Counted from the first letter of the stretch, positions 49,245 through 58,538 are shown. The stretch is 64,000 nt of DNA from Thiohalophilus thiocyanatoxydans (GCF_004366735.1 NZ_SOQX01000001.1:62001-126000), one strand, 5' to 3'. The notes: a model not told the origin generated them from the letters alone. Translations and numbers: made by a program.

Positions 49245-50519
49245 ATGCCGGATCGATCCCCCTCTCCGTCTGCCGCCGCGCCTGTCTCCAAACTCTGGTC
49301 GCGGGCCATCCTGCTGGTGGACATGAACGCCTTCTTCGCCTCGGTGGAGCAGCTTGAGCGGCCCGAGCTGCGCGATCGGCCGGTGGCCATTACCAACGGC
49401 GAACAGGGCACCTGCATCATCACCTGCTCCTACGAGGCGCGCCATCATGGTGTGCACACCGGCATGCGCCTCAAAGAGGCCGGGCAGTTATGTCCCGATC
49501 TGATTCGGATCCCGGCCCGGCCGCAACGTTACGCCGCCGTCTCCACGACGATCATGGCCGCGCTGCAGGAGACGATCAGTCCCGATATGGAGATATTCTC
49601 CGTCGACGAGGCGTTTCTCGACATCACCCGTTGTCAGAAGCTGCTCGGCCATCCCGCTGATATCGCGCAACGCGCCAAACAGATCGTCTTCGAGGTTTCG
49701 GGGTTGCGCTGTTCGGTGGGGCTCAGCGGCGACAAGACCACCGCCAAGTATGCCGCCAAGCTCAACAAACCCGACGGCCTGACGGTGATCCCGCCGGAGG
49801 AGGCCAGACAGACGCTGGCCGATGTGCCGGTCACCGAACTGTGCGGCATCAACCGCGGCATCGGCGAATTTCTGGCCGCCCGCGGCGTACATCGCTGCGC
49901 CGACATGGCCGGCCTGCCCATCGGCGCGCTGGCGCAACGCTTCGGCAATCCCGGGCGGCGCATCTGGTACATGGCCCGGGGGGCCGATCCCGATCCGGTC
50001 CACGTCAATGTGGCCCCGCCCAAAACCATCGGCCACGGCAAGGTGGTTCCGCCGGATACCCGTGATCGGGGCACGCTGCTGACCTTCCTGTTGCACATGA
50101 GCGAAAAAGTGGGGGAGCGGCTGCGTCGGCATCATCTGCAGGCGCAGCATTTTTTCATCGGTCTGCGTTGCGCCCGGGGCTGGCTCGGCACCCGCGCCCC
50201 GACCCGCCTGCCAACCGACGACGGCGGGGCGATCTACCAGTTGTCCCGCCAGGTGTTGCGTGATCACTGGCAGGGTGAAGGCATCCATCAGGTCCAGATT
50301 ACCGCGCTGGATCCCCGCAATGGCGAACGGCAACTGCAGCTGTTCGAGGCCGAACCCGTCCAGCAACGGGCCAGTAATCAGGTAATGGACGCCGTCAACC
50401 AGCGCTACGGGGAATTCACCCTGGCCCCGGCACGATTACTGAACCGCGCCGACATGCCGAACGTCATCTCCCCGGCCTGGAAACCGTTCGGTCATCGACA
50501 AACCATTTCCGACAATTAA
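49245..50519 (+). CDS. Y-family DNA polymerase (DinB/Pol IV-like)
   Basis: Translesion polymerase of 424 residues, longer than DinB (about 350). Catalytic acidic residues are intact: D26 in LLVDMNAFFASVEQ and D121-E122 in FSVDEAFLDITR, plus SCSYEARHHGVHTGM and the HhH region TELCGINRGIGEFLAARGV. The C-terminal little-finger domain continues to LQLFEA, a possible beta-clamp-binding peptide (QLQLFEA). Downstream of lexA in one operon, hence SOS-induced. It could be a DinB variant or a UmuC/ImuB relative; active-site residues argue against ImuB. Confidence 0.9.
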   Translation: MPDRSPSPSAAAPVSKLWSRAILLVDMNAFFASVEQLERPELRDRPVAITNGEQGTCIITCSYEARHHGVHTGMRLKEAGQLCPDLIRIPARPQRYAAVSTTIMAALQETISPDMEIFSVDEAFLDITRCQKLLGHPADIAQRAKQIVFEVSGLRCSVGLSGDKTTAKYAAKLNKPDGLTVIPPEEARQTLADVPVTELCGINRGIGEFLAARGVHRCADMAGLPIGALAQRFGNPGRRIWYMARGADPDPVHVNVAPPKTIGHGKVVPPDTRDRGTLLTFLLHMSEKVGERLRRHHLQAQHFFIGLRCARGWLGTRAPTRLPTDDGGAIYQLSRQVLRDHWQGEGIHQVQITALDPRNGERQLQLFEAEPVQQRASNQVMDAVNQRYGEFTLAPARLLNRADMPNVISPAWKPFGHRQTISDN

Positions 50520-51115
50520 GCCCCGGGGTTTTTCTGCCACACCAGCGTGCGGTTGTTGACCGGCATTTCGATATCTTCCACCAGAGAGAGACCCGCCGCC
50601 CCGGCGAGCCGTTGCAGGTCGGTCACGTCGCGCACCCCACTGACGGGATCCCGTTGGCGCAACCCCGTATCAAAGCGCGCATTGTTTTCACTGGTGTGGA
50701 CCCCGTCATACTTGAACGGCCCGTAAAGACAGAAGCGACCGCCGGGCGCCAGCACGCGCGCCACCCCCTCGAACAGGATCTCCACGGCGGGCCAGCCCAT
50801 GATATGCACCGTGTTGGCGCTGAAGATGCCGTCGTAGGTGTCCCGGGGCCAGGCGGGTTTACGCAGATCCAGCACAAAAGGTGCCGCCAGGTCGTCGCGT
50901 TGCGATTCCCCCTGCCAGAGGCGGATGCCCGGCAGGTTTTCCGCCACGTCGCTGGGCTGCCAGTGCAGGTGCGGCAGCTGCTCGGCAAAAAACACCGCAT
51001 GCTGGCCGGTGCCGCTGCCGATTTCCAGAATCGTTCGGCAGTCGGCAAACTGTTGTTGCAATACCGCCAGGATCGGCCACTTGTTCTCCTCACAGGCTTC
51101 GGCAAAAGGTTTCAT
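50516..51115 (-). CDS. DUF938 class I SAM-dependent methyltransferase-like protein
   Basis: About 199 residues. Motif I is TILEIGSGTGQHAVFFAEQLP, with DAPFVLDL-type acidic follow-up and IFSANTVHIMGW; this is the DUF938 family (start MKPFAEACEENKWPIL). Substrate unknown. The frame extends to GTG 51142; ATG 51115 matches family N-termini. Its stop overlaps that of the dinB-like gene by four bases (convergent). Divergent from the cytochrome gene across a region with FNR-type boxes. Confidence 0.88.
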   Translation of the reverse strand: MKPFAEACEENKWPILAVLQQQFADCRTILEIGSGTGQHAVFFAEQLPHLHWQPSDVAENLPGIRLWQGESQRDDLAAPFVLDLRKPAWPRDTYDGIFSANTVHIMGWPAVEILFEGVARVLAPGGRFCLYGPFKYDGVHTSENNARFDTGLRQRDPVSGVRDVTDLQRLAGAAGLSLVEDIEMPVNNRTLVWQKNPGA

Positions 51116-51153
51116 CAGACAGGACTCATTTTGGTTGGGCACTTGCGGTGCGT

Positions 51154-51184
51154 TGGATATGCATCAATATTTGATATGTATCAA
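51154..51184. promoter_or_regulatory. Tandem FNR/ANR-type boxes
   Basis: TTGAT-atgt-ATCAA at 51171-51184 is a perfect FNR consensus (TTGATnnnnATCAA). Its centre lies 41 bp before the start expected from the -10-like TATATT at 51207-51212, the class II position. A second box TGGAT-atgc-ATCAA (nine of ten) lies 17 bp upstream at 51154-51167. Confidence 0.75.
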
Positions 51185-51246
51185 TACTGGCTATTTATAT
51201 TAGTATTATATTAATTACCGGATCATCAAGCGATATGGGAGTTGGC

Positions 51247-52317
51247 ATGCGCATCGTGTTGTTATTTGGCCTGCTGGCAGCCGTTCTGGCCGGTTGCCAG
51301 GAAGGTCCTGCGTCGGCTGACAAGGCGGCGGCGCGACCCGACGGCGCCAGGCTGTACACGCAGCACTGTGCCGCCTGTCATGGTGACGAGGGTGACGGCG
51401 GGGTAGGCGTCCCCCTGAATCTGCCCGATTTTCAATATGGGGTCAGTGATCGGTTTTTAAAAGAGACGATTCGTCATGGCCGCCCGGGGCGGGTCATGCC
51501 GGCGTTCCCCACACTCAGTGACGCCGAAGTCGACGCCCTGGTCAGACATCTGCGCACCTGGGCGCCGGGCCAACCGCTTACCCCGACCGATGAAACCATC
51601 GAGGGCGATCCCCGCCGGGGCAAAGCGCTCTATGATAAACATTGTGTCAGTTGCCACGGCGCGCAGGGCGAGGGCGGCGAAGGCACCGGCGTGACATTCT
51701 CCCGGCCCCGCGATCTGCCTATTATCGCCCCGGCGCTCAACAACAGCGGCTTTCTGGCTGCCGCCTCGGACAAATTGATCAAGGCCGCGCTGATGAACGG
51801 CCGCGAAGGCACCCCGATGCCGTCGTTCCGCAAACAGGGACTCAGTGAACAACAGATCGACGATATCGTCAGTTATGTCCGCAGCTTCGAACAACAGCCG
51901 GACCCCACTGCCGTGGGCAGCGCCGACGATGAGCCGCTGACCATCAGCCGCGAATCGCCCCACTCCGTCGAGGAGACCGTTGCAGCCGTCAAGCGGGCCG
52001 CCGTGGGCAGAAACTTTCGTATTATCCGGACCCAGACACTCGAGGACGGCTTTTTCCCGGAGGCAGAGCAAAACCCCGATCAGGTGATCGTCCATTTCTG
52101 TAATTTCGATTTCCTCAACCGGGCTCTGGCCATCGATCCGCGGGTTGGACTGTTTTTACCCTGCCGGGTCACGGTCGCGAAGCACGAAGGCAAGGTCGAA
52201 GTCACGGCCATCAATCCCAAACGCCTGGCCTATCTGTTTAACAATGCCGAGTTGAACCGTCTTTGCGAGGAAATGGCTCAAACCTACAATGCAATTATCG
52301 ACGAAGCGACATTCTGA
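51247..52317 (+). CDS. Diheme cytochrome c lipoprotein fused to DUF302
   Basis: About 356 residues. Signal peptide with lipobox LAGC (Cys17), so attached to a membrane facing the periplasm. Two cytochrome c domains follow, each with CxxCH: CAACH at 41-45 with distal Met in RVMPAFP, and CVSCH at 133-137 with TPMPSF. From about residue 235 to the end is a DUF302 domain. The combination suggests electron transfer to or from whatever DUF302 binds; the reaction is unknown. ATG 51247 has GGGAG five bases upstream, better than ATG 51235. Stop overlaps the next gene by one base. Confidence 0.88.
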   Translation: MRIVLLFGLLAAVLAGCQEGPASADKAAARPDGARLYTQHCAACHGDEGDGGVGVPLNLPDFQYGVSDRFLKETIRHGRPGRVMPAFPTLSDAEVDALVRHLRTWAPGQPLTPTDETIEGDPRRGKALYDKHCVSCHGAQGEGGEGTGVTFSRPRDLPIIAPALNNSGFLAAASDKLIKAALMNGREGTPMPSFRKQGLSEQQIDDIVSYVRSFEQQPDPTAVGSADDEPLTISRESPHSVEETVAAVKRAAVGRNFRIIRTQTLEDGFFPEAEQNPDQVIVHFCNFDFLNRALAIDPRVGLFLPCRVTVAKHEGKVEVTAINPKRLAYLFNNAELNRLCEEMAQTYNAIIDEATF

Positions 52318-52769
52318 TGATGAAACGACTCACTCTACTATTCAGCCTGTTAATGCTGCTGACACCGGCCTACAGCGTCGACCGCCTGTTGATGGCGCGT
52401 ACCGAACAGGCCTTTCCCGAGGCCATGTTAAAGCTGCAGGAGACCATCAAAAAACACGGCTATACCGTCAGCCGGGTTCAACGGGTCGATATCGGTCTGA
52501 CCCAGTTCGGTTATGAAACTGACAAGTACCGGGTGGTTTTCTTTGGCAAGGCGGAAGAGATCCGGCGCATGAGCAGCGAGTATCCACAGCTGATACCGTA
52601 TCTGCCGTTGAAGATTGCGATCTTCGCCGAAGAGGAAGACACGCTGATGGTCTCTTTCAGCCCCCTGCAACTGATGGAGACGGATGAGCCCGAACTCAAC
52701 AGTGTGCTGGAGAACTGGACCGCCGATCTGCAGGCCATGCTTGCCGACATGCGCAACGACAACGAATAG
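52317..52769 (+). CDS. Exported DUF302-like protein partnered with the cytochrome
   Basis: 150 residues with a signal peptide (MMKRLTLLFSLLMLLTPAYS) and a body that looks DUF302-like: AFPEAMLKLQETIKKHGYTVSRVQRVDIGLTQFGYETDKYRVVFFG and PLKIAIFAEEEDTLMVSFSP. Identification is moderate. Start codon overlaps the cytochrome stop (TGATG), so translation is coupled and the two proteins probably act together in the periplasm. Confidence 0.78.
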   Translation: MMKRLTLLFSLLMLLTPAYSVDRLLMARTEQAFPEAMLKLQETIKKHGYTVSRVQRVDIGLTQFGYETDKYRVVFFGKAEEIRRMSSEYPQLIPYLPLKIAIFAEEEDTLMVSFSPLQLMETDEPELNSVLENWTADLQAMLADMRNDNE

Positions 52770-53043
52770 CCGCACGTCCGTTGCGCCGGCCGCTCCGGCG
52801 TGTACCAGCCCCCGGTCCCGGACAATGCCGTCAGCCGAAGTGCCCGGCTGTTGACGCTGGTTCGTGGCTAATCCCGGCAACAGTATCCAGGCTCATGATC
52901 CATCGAAATATCAGCCGCCCGGCACCGTGTTAACAAATGTGGCCTGGACCGCACATTATTGACCGGCCGCGACTTGCACATCGACCGCGGTGGCGGTAGC
53001 GTATGTTTCCGGTTAACACGGCACGGCTAAGGGATTACCGATC

Positions 53044-53898
53044 ATGCTGGACAAACTCGACATTCCCCACTTGCAGGACATTATCCGTGCCTGTCCCGTC
53101 GGTGTCCTGTTACAAGATAACAGCGGACGAATCAGCTGGATCAACGATACCCTGGCCGACATGCTGGGCCCGACACGCCAGAACCAACTGCTCAACCAAC
53201 AGGTCGACGAACTCCCCGAACCCCTGGGCGCCCTGTTCAACCTGACCACGCCCCTGCATCTGCCGAATCAAGAGACCGGGGACGATCGCTGGTTGATGAG
53301 AGAGCAACAAATCATGCCCGACAACCAGGGCACGGTTCACTATTTTATCGACATCACGCCGTTACAACGGCTGATGCAGGAGCGCGACCAACTCAAGGAT
53401 GATCTCAACGATATTATTATGGTCGACAGCGAAACCGGTATGCGCAACCGCAAGGGGCTCTATTACAGTCTCGAGCCGCAACTATCGCGCAGCCGCCGTT
53501 ACGACCGTCCTCTCTCCATTATCATCCTGCGGCTCAACTGCCTGGAACGCTTCACACAAGACTATCAACGGGACGATGCGTTGCCGATAGTGCTCGCTGT
53601 CAGTCGACTGCTCAGCGATCAATTGCGCTGGGCGGATCTGGCCGGTCGCCTCTCGGAAAACGATTTTTTGCTGGTACTGCCGGAAACCCGCCTCGACGAT
53701 GCCAACAAGGTGGCGGACAACCTGCGCCGGCAGATCACCGAGCTGACCCTCCCCGATCCGGTGTCCGCCGATTTTATGATCACCGCGCAGTTCGGAGTTG
53801 CCGAATGGCGCAAGGGGGATGACATGGGGTTGTTGCTGATGCGTGCCCGCAAGATGCTCAATGACGACGCCGAACCCCAACCCGAGAATAGGGGCTAG
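53044..53898 (+). CDS. PAS-GGDEF protein with degenerate active site
   Basis: 284 residues, cytoplasmic. N-terminal PAS-like region (IIRACPVGVLLQDNSGRISWINDTLADMLG, about 14-110), a short coiled linker and a GGDEF-fold domain (about 130-275: DSETGMRNRKGLYYSLEPQLSRSRRYDRPLSIIILRLN). The signature reads SENDF where GGDEF is expected, so cyclase activity is unlikely; it may bind c-di-GMP or GTP or act as a scaffold. An AAGGGA site precedes the ATG. Upstream 270 bp contain a spaced inverted repeat (CCGTGTTAAC 52925-52934, GTTAACACGG 53012-53021). The palindromic repeat array follows the stop. Confidence 0.85.
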   Translation: MLDKLDIPHLQDIIRACPVGVLLQDNSGRISWINDTLADMLGPTRQNQLLNQQVDELPEPLGALFNLTTPLHLPNQETGDDRWLMREQQIMPDNQGTVHYFIDITPLQRLMQERDQLKDDLNDIIMVDSETGMRNRKGLYYSLEPQLSRSRRYDRPLSIIILRLNCLERFTQDYQRDDALPIVLAVSRLLSDQLRWADLAGRLSENDFLLVLPETRLDDANKVADNLRRQITELTLPDPVSADFMITAQFGVAEWRKGDDMGLLLMRARKMLNDDAEPQPENRG

Positions 53899-53911
53899 AA
53901 CCTGATCAGGG

Positions 53912-54565
53912 AATCAGGTAGGCCCGATATAGCAACGCGGTATCGGGCATTTCCCCGGGTTGCCGGACACCGCTTTGCTATGTCCGGCCTACCCCTGTTC
54001 AGTAAATCAGGTAGGCCCGATATAGCAACGCGATATCGGGCATTTTTCCGGGTTGCCGGACACCGCTTTGCTATGTCCGGCCTACCCCCTGTTCAGGAAA
54101 TCAGGTAGGCCCGATATAGCAACGCGGTATCGGGCATTTCCCCGGGTTTGCCGGACACCGCTTTGCTATGTCCGGCCTACCCCCCCTGTTCAGGAAATCA
54201 GGTAGGCCCGATATAGCAACGCGGTATCGGGCATTTCCCCGGGTTTGCCGGACACCGCTTTGCTATGTCCGGCCTACCCCTTGATCAGGTAATCAGGTAG
54301 GCCCGATATAGTAACGCGGTATCGGGCATTTCCCCGGGTTGCCGGACACCGCTTTGCTATGTCCGGCCTACCCCTTGATCAGGGAATCAGGTAGGCCCGA
54401 TATAGCAACGCGATATCGGGCATTTCCCCGGGTTGCCGGACACCGCTTTGCTATGTCCGGCCTACCCCCTGTTCAGGAAATCAGGTAGGCCCGATATAGC
54501 AACGCGGTATCGGGCATTTCCCCGGGTTTGCCGGACACCGCTTTGCTATGTCCGGCCTACCTCCT
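53912..54565. repeat. BIME-like array: seven tandem units of paired REP hairpins
   Basis: Seven units of 93-97 bp; units begin (at caggtaggcc) at 53915, 54008, 54102, 54199, 54294, 54388 and 54482. Each unit has outer arms GGTAGGCC/GGCCTACC, enclosing two hairpins: CCCGATA/TATCGGG and GCCGGACA/TGTCCGGC with 11-base loops. The first loop's complement (ccgcgttgcta) differs from the second loop (ccgctttgcta) at one base, so each unit is a head-to-head pair of one element with two stem versions, each with a 5' GTAGG. The array separates two convergent genes. Confidence 0.9.
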
Positions 54566-54629
54566 CACCAGAACCCACGGAATATAAGATTTATTCTTCG
54601 TGTCTTGGTGTCTTCGTGGTGAATATTTT

Positions 54630-54660
54630 CCTCGTCACTCGTCCCTCGTAACTCGTCCCT
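54630..54660. repeat. Heptamer repeat (cctcgtc) before argH stop
   Basis: Four 7-bp units (cctcgtc, actcgtc, cctcgta, actcgtc), the same motif as at 22092 and 31981. A cacgaag-type arm lies just upstream. Confidence 0.7.
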
Positions 54661-54665
54661 GTTTT

Positions 54666-56069
54666 TTAGAGGGTCAGCTGTTCCAGTCGTGTGCGCACCC
54701 GGATGATGGCGGCGCGGACCTGTTCCGGGGCGGTGCCGCCGATATGGTTGCGCGCGGCGACCGAGCCTTCCAGGGTCAATACCTCGAATACATCCGGCTC
54801 GATCACATTGGAAAACTGCTGCAGCTCGTCGAGACTCATCTCGGAGAGATCCTTGTCATTGTCCACCCCGTAACGCACCGCCTTGCCGACGATCTCGTGC
54901 GCGTCGCGAAACGCCACGCCCTTGCGGACCAGATAATCGGCCAGATCGGTGGCGGTGGAAAAGCCGCGCCGGGCGGCCTCATACATGTTATCCCGCTTGA
55001 CCTGGATCTGCGGCATCATATCGGCATACAGCTTCAGACACCCTTTGACATTATCGATGGTGTCAAACAGCGGTTCCTTGTCTTCCTGATTGTCCTTGTT
55101 ATAGGCCAGCGGCTGGGCCTTCATCAGGGTCAGTAACGACATCAGATGGCCGTAGATACGCCCGGTCTTGCCGCGCACCAGTTCGGGCACGTCGGGGTTT
55201 TTCTTCTGCGGCATAATACTCGAACCGGTACAGAAGCTGTCGCCGAGATCGACAAAATCAAACTGCGCCGAGGACCAGAGAATCAACTCCTCGGAAAAGC
55301 GCGACAAATGCATCATCAATACCGAGGCGTCCGAGACCAGCTCGATGGCAAAGTCCCGATCGCTGACCGCATCCAGGGAGTTTTCCGCCACGCCAGCAAA
55401 ACCCAGCTCCCGGGCGGTAAAGAGCCGGTCGATCGGATAGGTGGTCCCGGCCAGCGCCGCGGCACCCAGCGGCAGCACATTGACCCGTTGATAGGCGTCC
55501 CTGAGCCGCGCCAGATCCCGCAGCAACATCTCCACCCAGGCCAGCATATGGTGACCGAAGGTAACCGGCTGCGCGGTCTGCAAGTGGGTAAAGCCGGGCA
55601 TGATGGTCCCGGCCTCTTCTTCGGCCAGGCCCAGCAACCCCTCGATCAGACGCGTCACTTCGGCCTGCATCACCTGCATCTCGTCACGGAGATACAAACG
55701 GATATCGGTCGCCACCTGATCGTTGCGCGAACGGCCGGTGTGCAGTTTCTTGCCGATGTCGCCGATCCGATCGGTGAGGCGCGCCTCGATGTTCATATGC
55801 ACATCTTCCAGGCTCGTCGACCAGGCAAACTCACCCCGCTCGATATCCTGCTCGATCGCCCGCAAGCCATCGACAATCGTATCCCGCTCCGCTTCACTCA
55901 ACACACCCACATGCGCCAGCATCCGGGCATGCGCGATGGAGCCGGCGATATCGTGTTTGTACAGGCGCTTGTCAAAACCGACCGATGCGGTAAACACCTC
56001 GACAAAGGCGTCGGTCGGCGCGGTAAAACGCCCCGCCCAGGGTTTATCGGTCTGACTGGCATCACTCAT
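54666..56069 (-). CDS. argH: Argininosuccinate lyase
   Basis: Last step of arginine synthesis: argininosuccinate to arginine and fumarate. 467 residues of the fumarase/aspartase superfamily with signature [39 protein letters not shown] and the [13 protein letters not shown] block. Divergent from algZ with about 120 bp between, the conserved Pseudomonas-type arrangement. Confidence 0.97.
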   Translation of the reverse strand: MSDASQTDKPWAGRFTAPTDAFVEVFTASVGFDKRLYKHDIAGSIAHARMLAHVGVLSEAERDTIVDGLRAIEQDIERGEFAWSTSLEDVHMNIEARLTDRIGDIGKKLHTGRSRNDQVATDIRLYLRDEMQVMQAEVTRLIEGLLGLAEEEAGTIMPGFTHLQTAQPVTFGHHMLAWVEMLLRDLARLRDAYQRVNVLPLGAAALAGTTYPIDRLFTARELGFAGVAENSLDAVSDRDFAIELVSDASVLMMHLSRFSEELILWSSAQFDFVDLGDSFCTGSSIMPQKKNPDVPELVRGKTGRIYGHLMSLLTLMKAQPLAYNKDNQEDKEPLFDTIDNVKGCLKLYADMMPQIQVKRDNMYEAARRGFSTATDLADYLVRKGVAFRDAHEIVGKAVRYGVDNDKDLSEMSLDELQQFSNVIEPDVFEVLTLEGSVAARNHIGGTAPEQVRAAIIRVRTRLEQLTL

Positions 56070-56192
56070 GACGGCTCATCCATTCATTCAACTGCTTCGA
56101 TTATAACGGTTTCACCCTGGTTGCGCATGAGATCGCACAATTCGGGCTTTAATTCAGCTAAGATGGGAAAACACGCCAACTCCGGAGCAACG

Positions 56193-57281
56193 ATGCCGGT
56201 CACTGCGGACAAATCCCCTTCAACCAGCCCGGAATCGGATAACCTCTTTTTGCCGGACTTTTGCGGCATCCGCATGGTGTTCCTGGTGGTGATCATCGCC
56301 GAGCTTGCCGCGATCGTTATCGCACTGGCACCGCTGGAGGTTTCACTGACCGAGCGCTGGACACGCCTGGGTCTGATCTCCCTGTTTATACAGTGGTGCG
56401 CACTGACCAGTTGCGCGGTATTGTGCCTGTTGCGCCGTCGTCTGAGCCGGCTGCCTGTCTGGAAGGCCAGTCTTTACAGTTATCTGCTGATTCTGCTGAT
56501 CATTGTGCTGGTCAGTGAGGGTGCCTACTGGCTGGTTCATTATCCCGGCGGTCTGGGTGGCCTCTGGCACAGCCAGTTTCTGGCACGCAATCTGCTCATC
56601 GGCCTGATCATCACCGGCCCGCTGCTGCGCTACTTCTATGTTCAGCAGCAATGGCGACGCCAGGTCCGCGCCGAATCGGAATCCCGCCTGCAGGCGCTGC
56701 AATCCCGCATTCGGCCGCACTTTCTGTTCAACAGCATGAACACTATCGTCAGTCTGATCCGCCAAAAACCGGAACAGGCCGAACAGGCGGTGGAGAATCT
56801 CGCCGATCTGTTTCGCGCCTCGATCAGCGACGCCCGCCAACGCGTGACCCTGACCGAAGAACTGGAGCTGTGCGAACGTTATTTACAGATTGAACAACTG
56901 CGTCTGGGCGAACGACTGAAAGTACACTGGCAGGTCGGTGACCTGCCGGATGATGCGCAAGTCCCGGCCCTGCTGCTGCAACCGCTGATCGAAAACGCCA
57001 TCTATCACGGCATCGAACCGCGCACCGAGGGCGGCACGATCGAGGTAGAGGGCGTTGCCGACGGGCAACAACTGCGGATGACGATTCGCAATCCGTTACC
57101 CGAAACGCCCTCATCCCGGCCATTTCGCCCGGGGAATCAGCTGGCTCTGCAGAACACCCGCGATCGGCTGGCCGCCGGTTTTGACGGCCCGACACAACTG
57201 ACGCTTGACGAGGATGATCGACATTATAAAGTCTGCTTGAATTTTCCCTATGAGCCCTGGCATGAAAATTCTGATCGTTGA
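56193..57281 (+). CDS. algZ: LytS/AlgZ-type sensor histidine kinase
   Basis: 362 residues. Four membrane helices (about 26-150) followed by a His_kinase domain with the H-box RIRPHFLFNSMNTIVSLIRQ (unusual, LytS/FimS type), then an ATPase region (PALLLQPLIENAIYHGIEP). In Pseudomonas this gene (fimS/algZ) acts with AlgR in alginate and type IV pilus control; a motility or surface role here is inferred. ATG 56193 has GGAG at good spacing; the frame extends far upstream through argH antisense sequence. Confidence 0.9.
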   Translation: MPVTADKSPSTSPESDNLFLPDFCGIRMVFLVVIIAELAAIVIALAPLEVSLTERWTRLGLISLFIQWCALTSCAVLCLLRRRLSRLPVWKASLYSYLLILLIIVLVSEGAYWLVHYPGGLGGLWHSQFLARNLLIGLIITGPLLRYFYVQQQWRRQVRAESESRLQALQSRIRPHFLFNSMNTIVSLIRQKPEQAEQAVENLADLFRASISDARQRVTLTEELELCERYLQIEQLRLGERLKVHWQVGDLPDDAQVPALLLQPLIENAIYHGIEPRTEGGTIEVEGVADGQQLRMTIRNPLPETPSSRPFRPGNQLALQNTRDRLAAGFDGPTQLTLDEDDRHYKVCLNFPYEPWHENSDR

Positions 57282-58014
57282 CGACGAGCCGCTGGCCCGC
57301 AGCCGTCTGCAAAGTCTGCTGGAGGCACTGCCCGATATCCGCATCGTCGGCGGAGCCCGTAACGGCCGGCAGGCGCTGGAGCTGGTAGAACAACATCAGC
57401 CGGATATTGTGTTGCTGGACATTCGCATGCCCGGTATGGACGGCATGGAAGCCGCCACGCATCTGAATAAACTGGCCAATCCGCCGGCGATCATATTTAC
57501 CACCGCTTACGATCAATACGCCCTGGCGGCCTTGAAAAATCATGCGGTCGATTACCTGCTCAAACCGATCAAGCAACAACAACTGCAACGCGCCCTGCAG
57601 GCCGCGACCCAGCTGACCCGCGCCCAGCTGCAATCCCTGGCACAGCTGCAGGAAGAACATGCCGACGCGCCCCAAAATATCAGCGCCCGCGTTCAGGGCG
57701 GCGTGCGCCTGATTCCGGTCAACGAGGTACTCTGTTTTCTGGCCGAAGACAAGTATGTCACGGTCAGCTACCGGGGCGGGGAGGTGTTGATCGAGGAGTC
57801 GCTCAAGTCCCTGGAACACAAGTTTGCCGATCAGTTCATTCGCGTGCATCGCAACGCCCTGGTGGCACGGCGCTATATCAAGGAACTGCGCAAGGATCCC
57901 CAGGGGCGGATGCGGCTCTATTTGCAGCATGGGGAAAAAAATCTGGAAGTCAGTCGCCGGCACCTGCCGGCGATCCGGCAATTGATCCGGACGATGGCGA
58001 TCGCCGGGGGCTGA
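57262..58014 (+). CDS. algR: LytTR response regulator AlgR
   Basis: 250 residues: receiver with acidic D7-D8, phosphoacceptor D53 (IVLLDIRMPGMDG) and Lys in YLLKPIKQQQL, and a C-terminal LytTR DNA-binding domain (EVLCFLAEDKYVTVSYRGGEVLIEESLKSLEHKFADQFIRVHRNALVARRYI). ATG 57262 matches the AlgR start; ATG 57250 is upstream in frame. Overlaps algZ by about 20 bases. Confidence 0.92.
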   Translation: MKILIVDDEPLARSRLQSLLEALPDIRIVGGARNGRQALELVEQHQPDIVLLDIRMPGMDGMEAATHLNKLANPPAIIFTTAYDQYALAALKNHAVDYLLKPIKQQQLQRALQAATQLTRAQLQSLAQLQEEHADAPQNISARVQGGVRLIPVNEVLCFLAEDKYVTVSYRGGEVLIEESLKSLEHKFADQFIRVHRNALVARRYIKELRKDPQGRMRLYLQHGEKNLEVSRRHLPAIRQLIRTMAIAGG

Positions 58015-58022
58015 AAACGGCG

Positions 58023-58538
58023 TTACTGCAGGGAAACGTTCAGCGGCCGCAGATGCTGCAACGCGACATCAATGGCATCATCCAGTTCGCCGCCATAAAA
58101 CGCCGGGGTGGTGATCCCCAGCACCCGCTCGGCCAGTTGGTGACCGCGATAATCGACAAACACTACCGTCGGCGTGACACTGGCCTGGTAACGCGCGGCG
58201 ATCTCATCGGGTTCACGCATCCGGCCGTCGAAATCCCGAATATCCGCAAACCGATCGACCTTGATAATGCGCATTATCACCTTGTCGGTGTACTCACCGC
58301 TTTTGCGCATGGGTTCCAGAAACTTCTCCCGAACCTGATCACAATAACCGCAGCCATCCTGCGAAAACATGATCAGCAGCGGCAGGTTCCTCTCCCGGGC
58401 CAGGCGCCCGTCGGCACGCAGATCCGTGGTACGGGGCACCTCGTACGCCGGCGCGGCATGACTGGTTGTACTCAAGGGCAACGCCAGGGACAGGCAGAGC
58501 AGCGATATGGCGGGAAATCGGCGTAACATCAGAGGCAT
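58023..58538 (-). CDS. Exported thioredoxin-fold protein
   Basis: About 171 residues: signal peptide (LRRFPAISLLCLSLALPLSTTSHA) and a thioredoxin-like domain with redox motif CGYC in FSQDGCGYCDQVREKFLEP and the cis-Pro-containing TPTVVFVD. Similar to periplasmic SoxW-type thioredoxins or DUF255-like proteins; role perhaps in periplasmic disulfide reduction. Start uncertain: ATGs at 58571, 58538 and 58529. It converges with algR and is divergent from hemC. Confidence 0.8.
   Translation of the reverse strand: MPLMLRRFPAISLLCLSLALPLSTTSHAAPAYEVPRTTDLRADGRLARERNLPLLIMFSQDGCGYCDQVREKFLEPMRKSGEYTDKVIMRIIKVDRFADIRDFDGRMREPDEIAARYQASVTPTVVFVDYRGHQLAERVLGITTPAFYGGELDDAIDVALQHLRPLNVSLQ

Noticed and set aside
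49245-50519. ImuB-type (inactive) Y-family protein in a lexA-imuA-imuB cassette
   Set aside because: Catalytic acidic residues D26, D121 and E122 are present and no imuA or dnaE2 follows.
53912-54565. CRISPR array interpretation
   Set aside because: The units are near-identical along the full 93-97 bp, without unique spacers, and each is internally palindromic; no cas genes are nearby.
53912-54565. Integron attC array interpretation
   Set aside because: No integrase and no gene cassettes between units; core sites do not match attC R-box rules.
55146-56190. Upstream extension of algZ over argH
   Set aside because: Antisense to argH, with no domain; the membrane domain starts at 56193 with a good ribosome-binding site.
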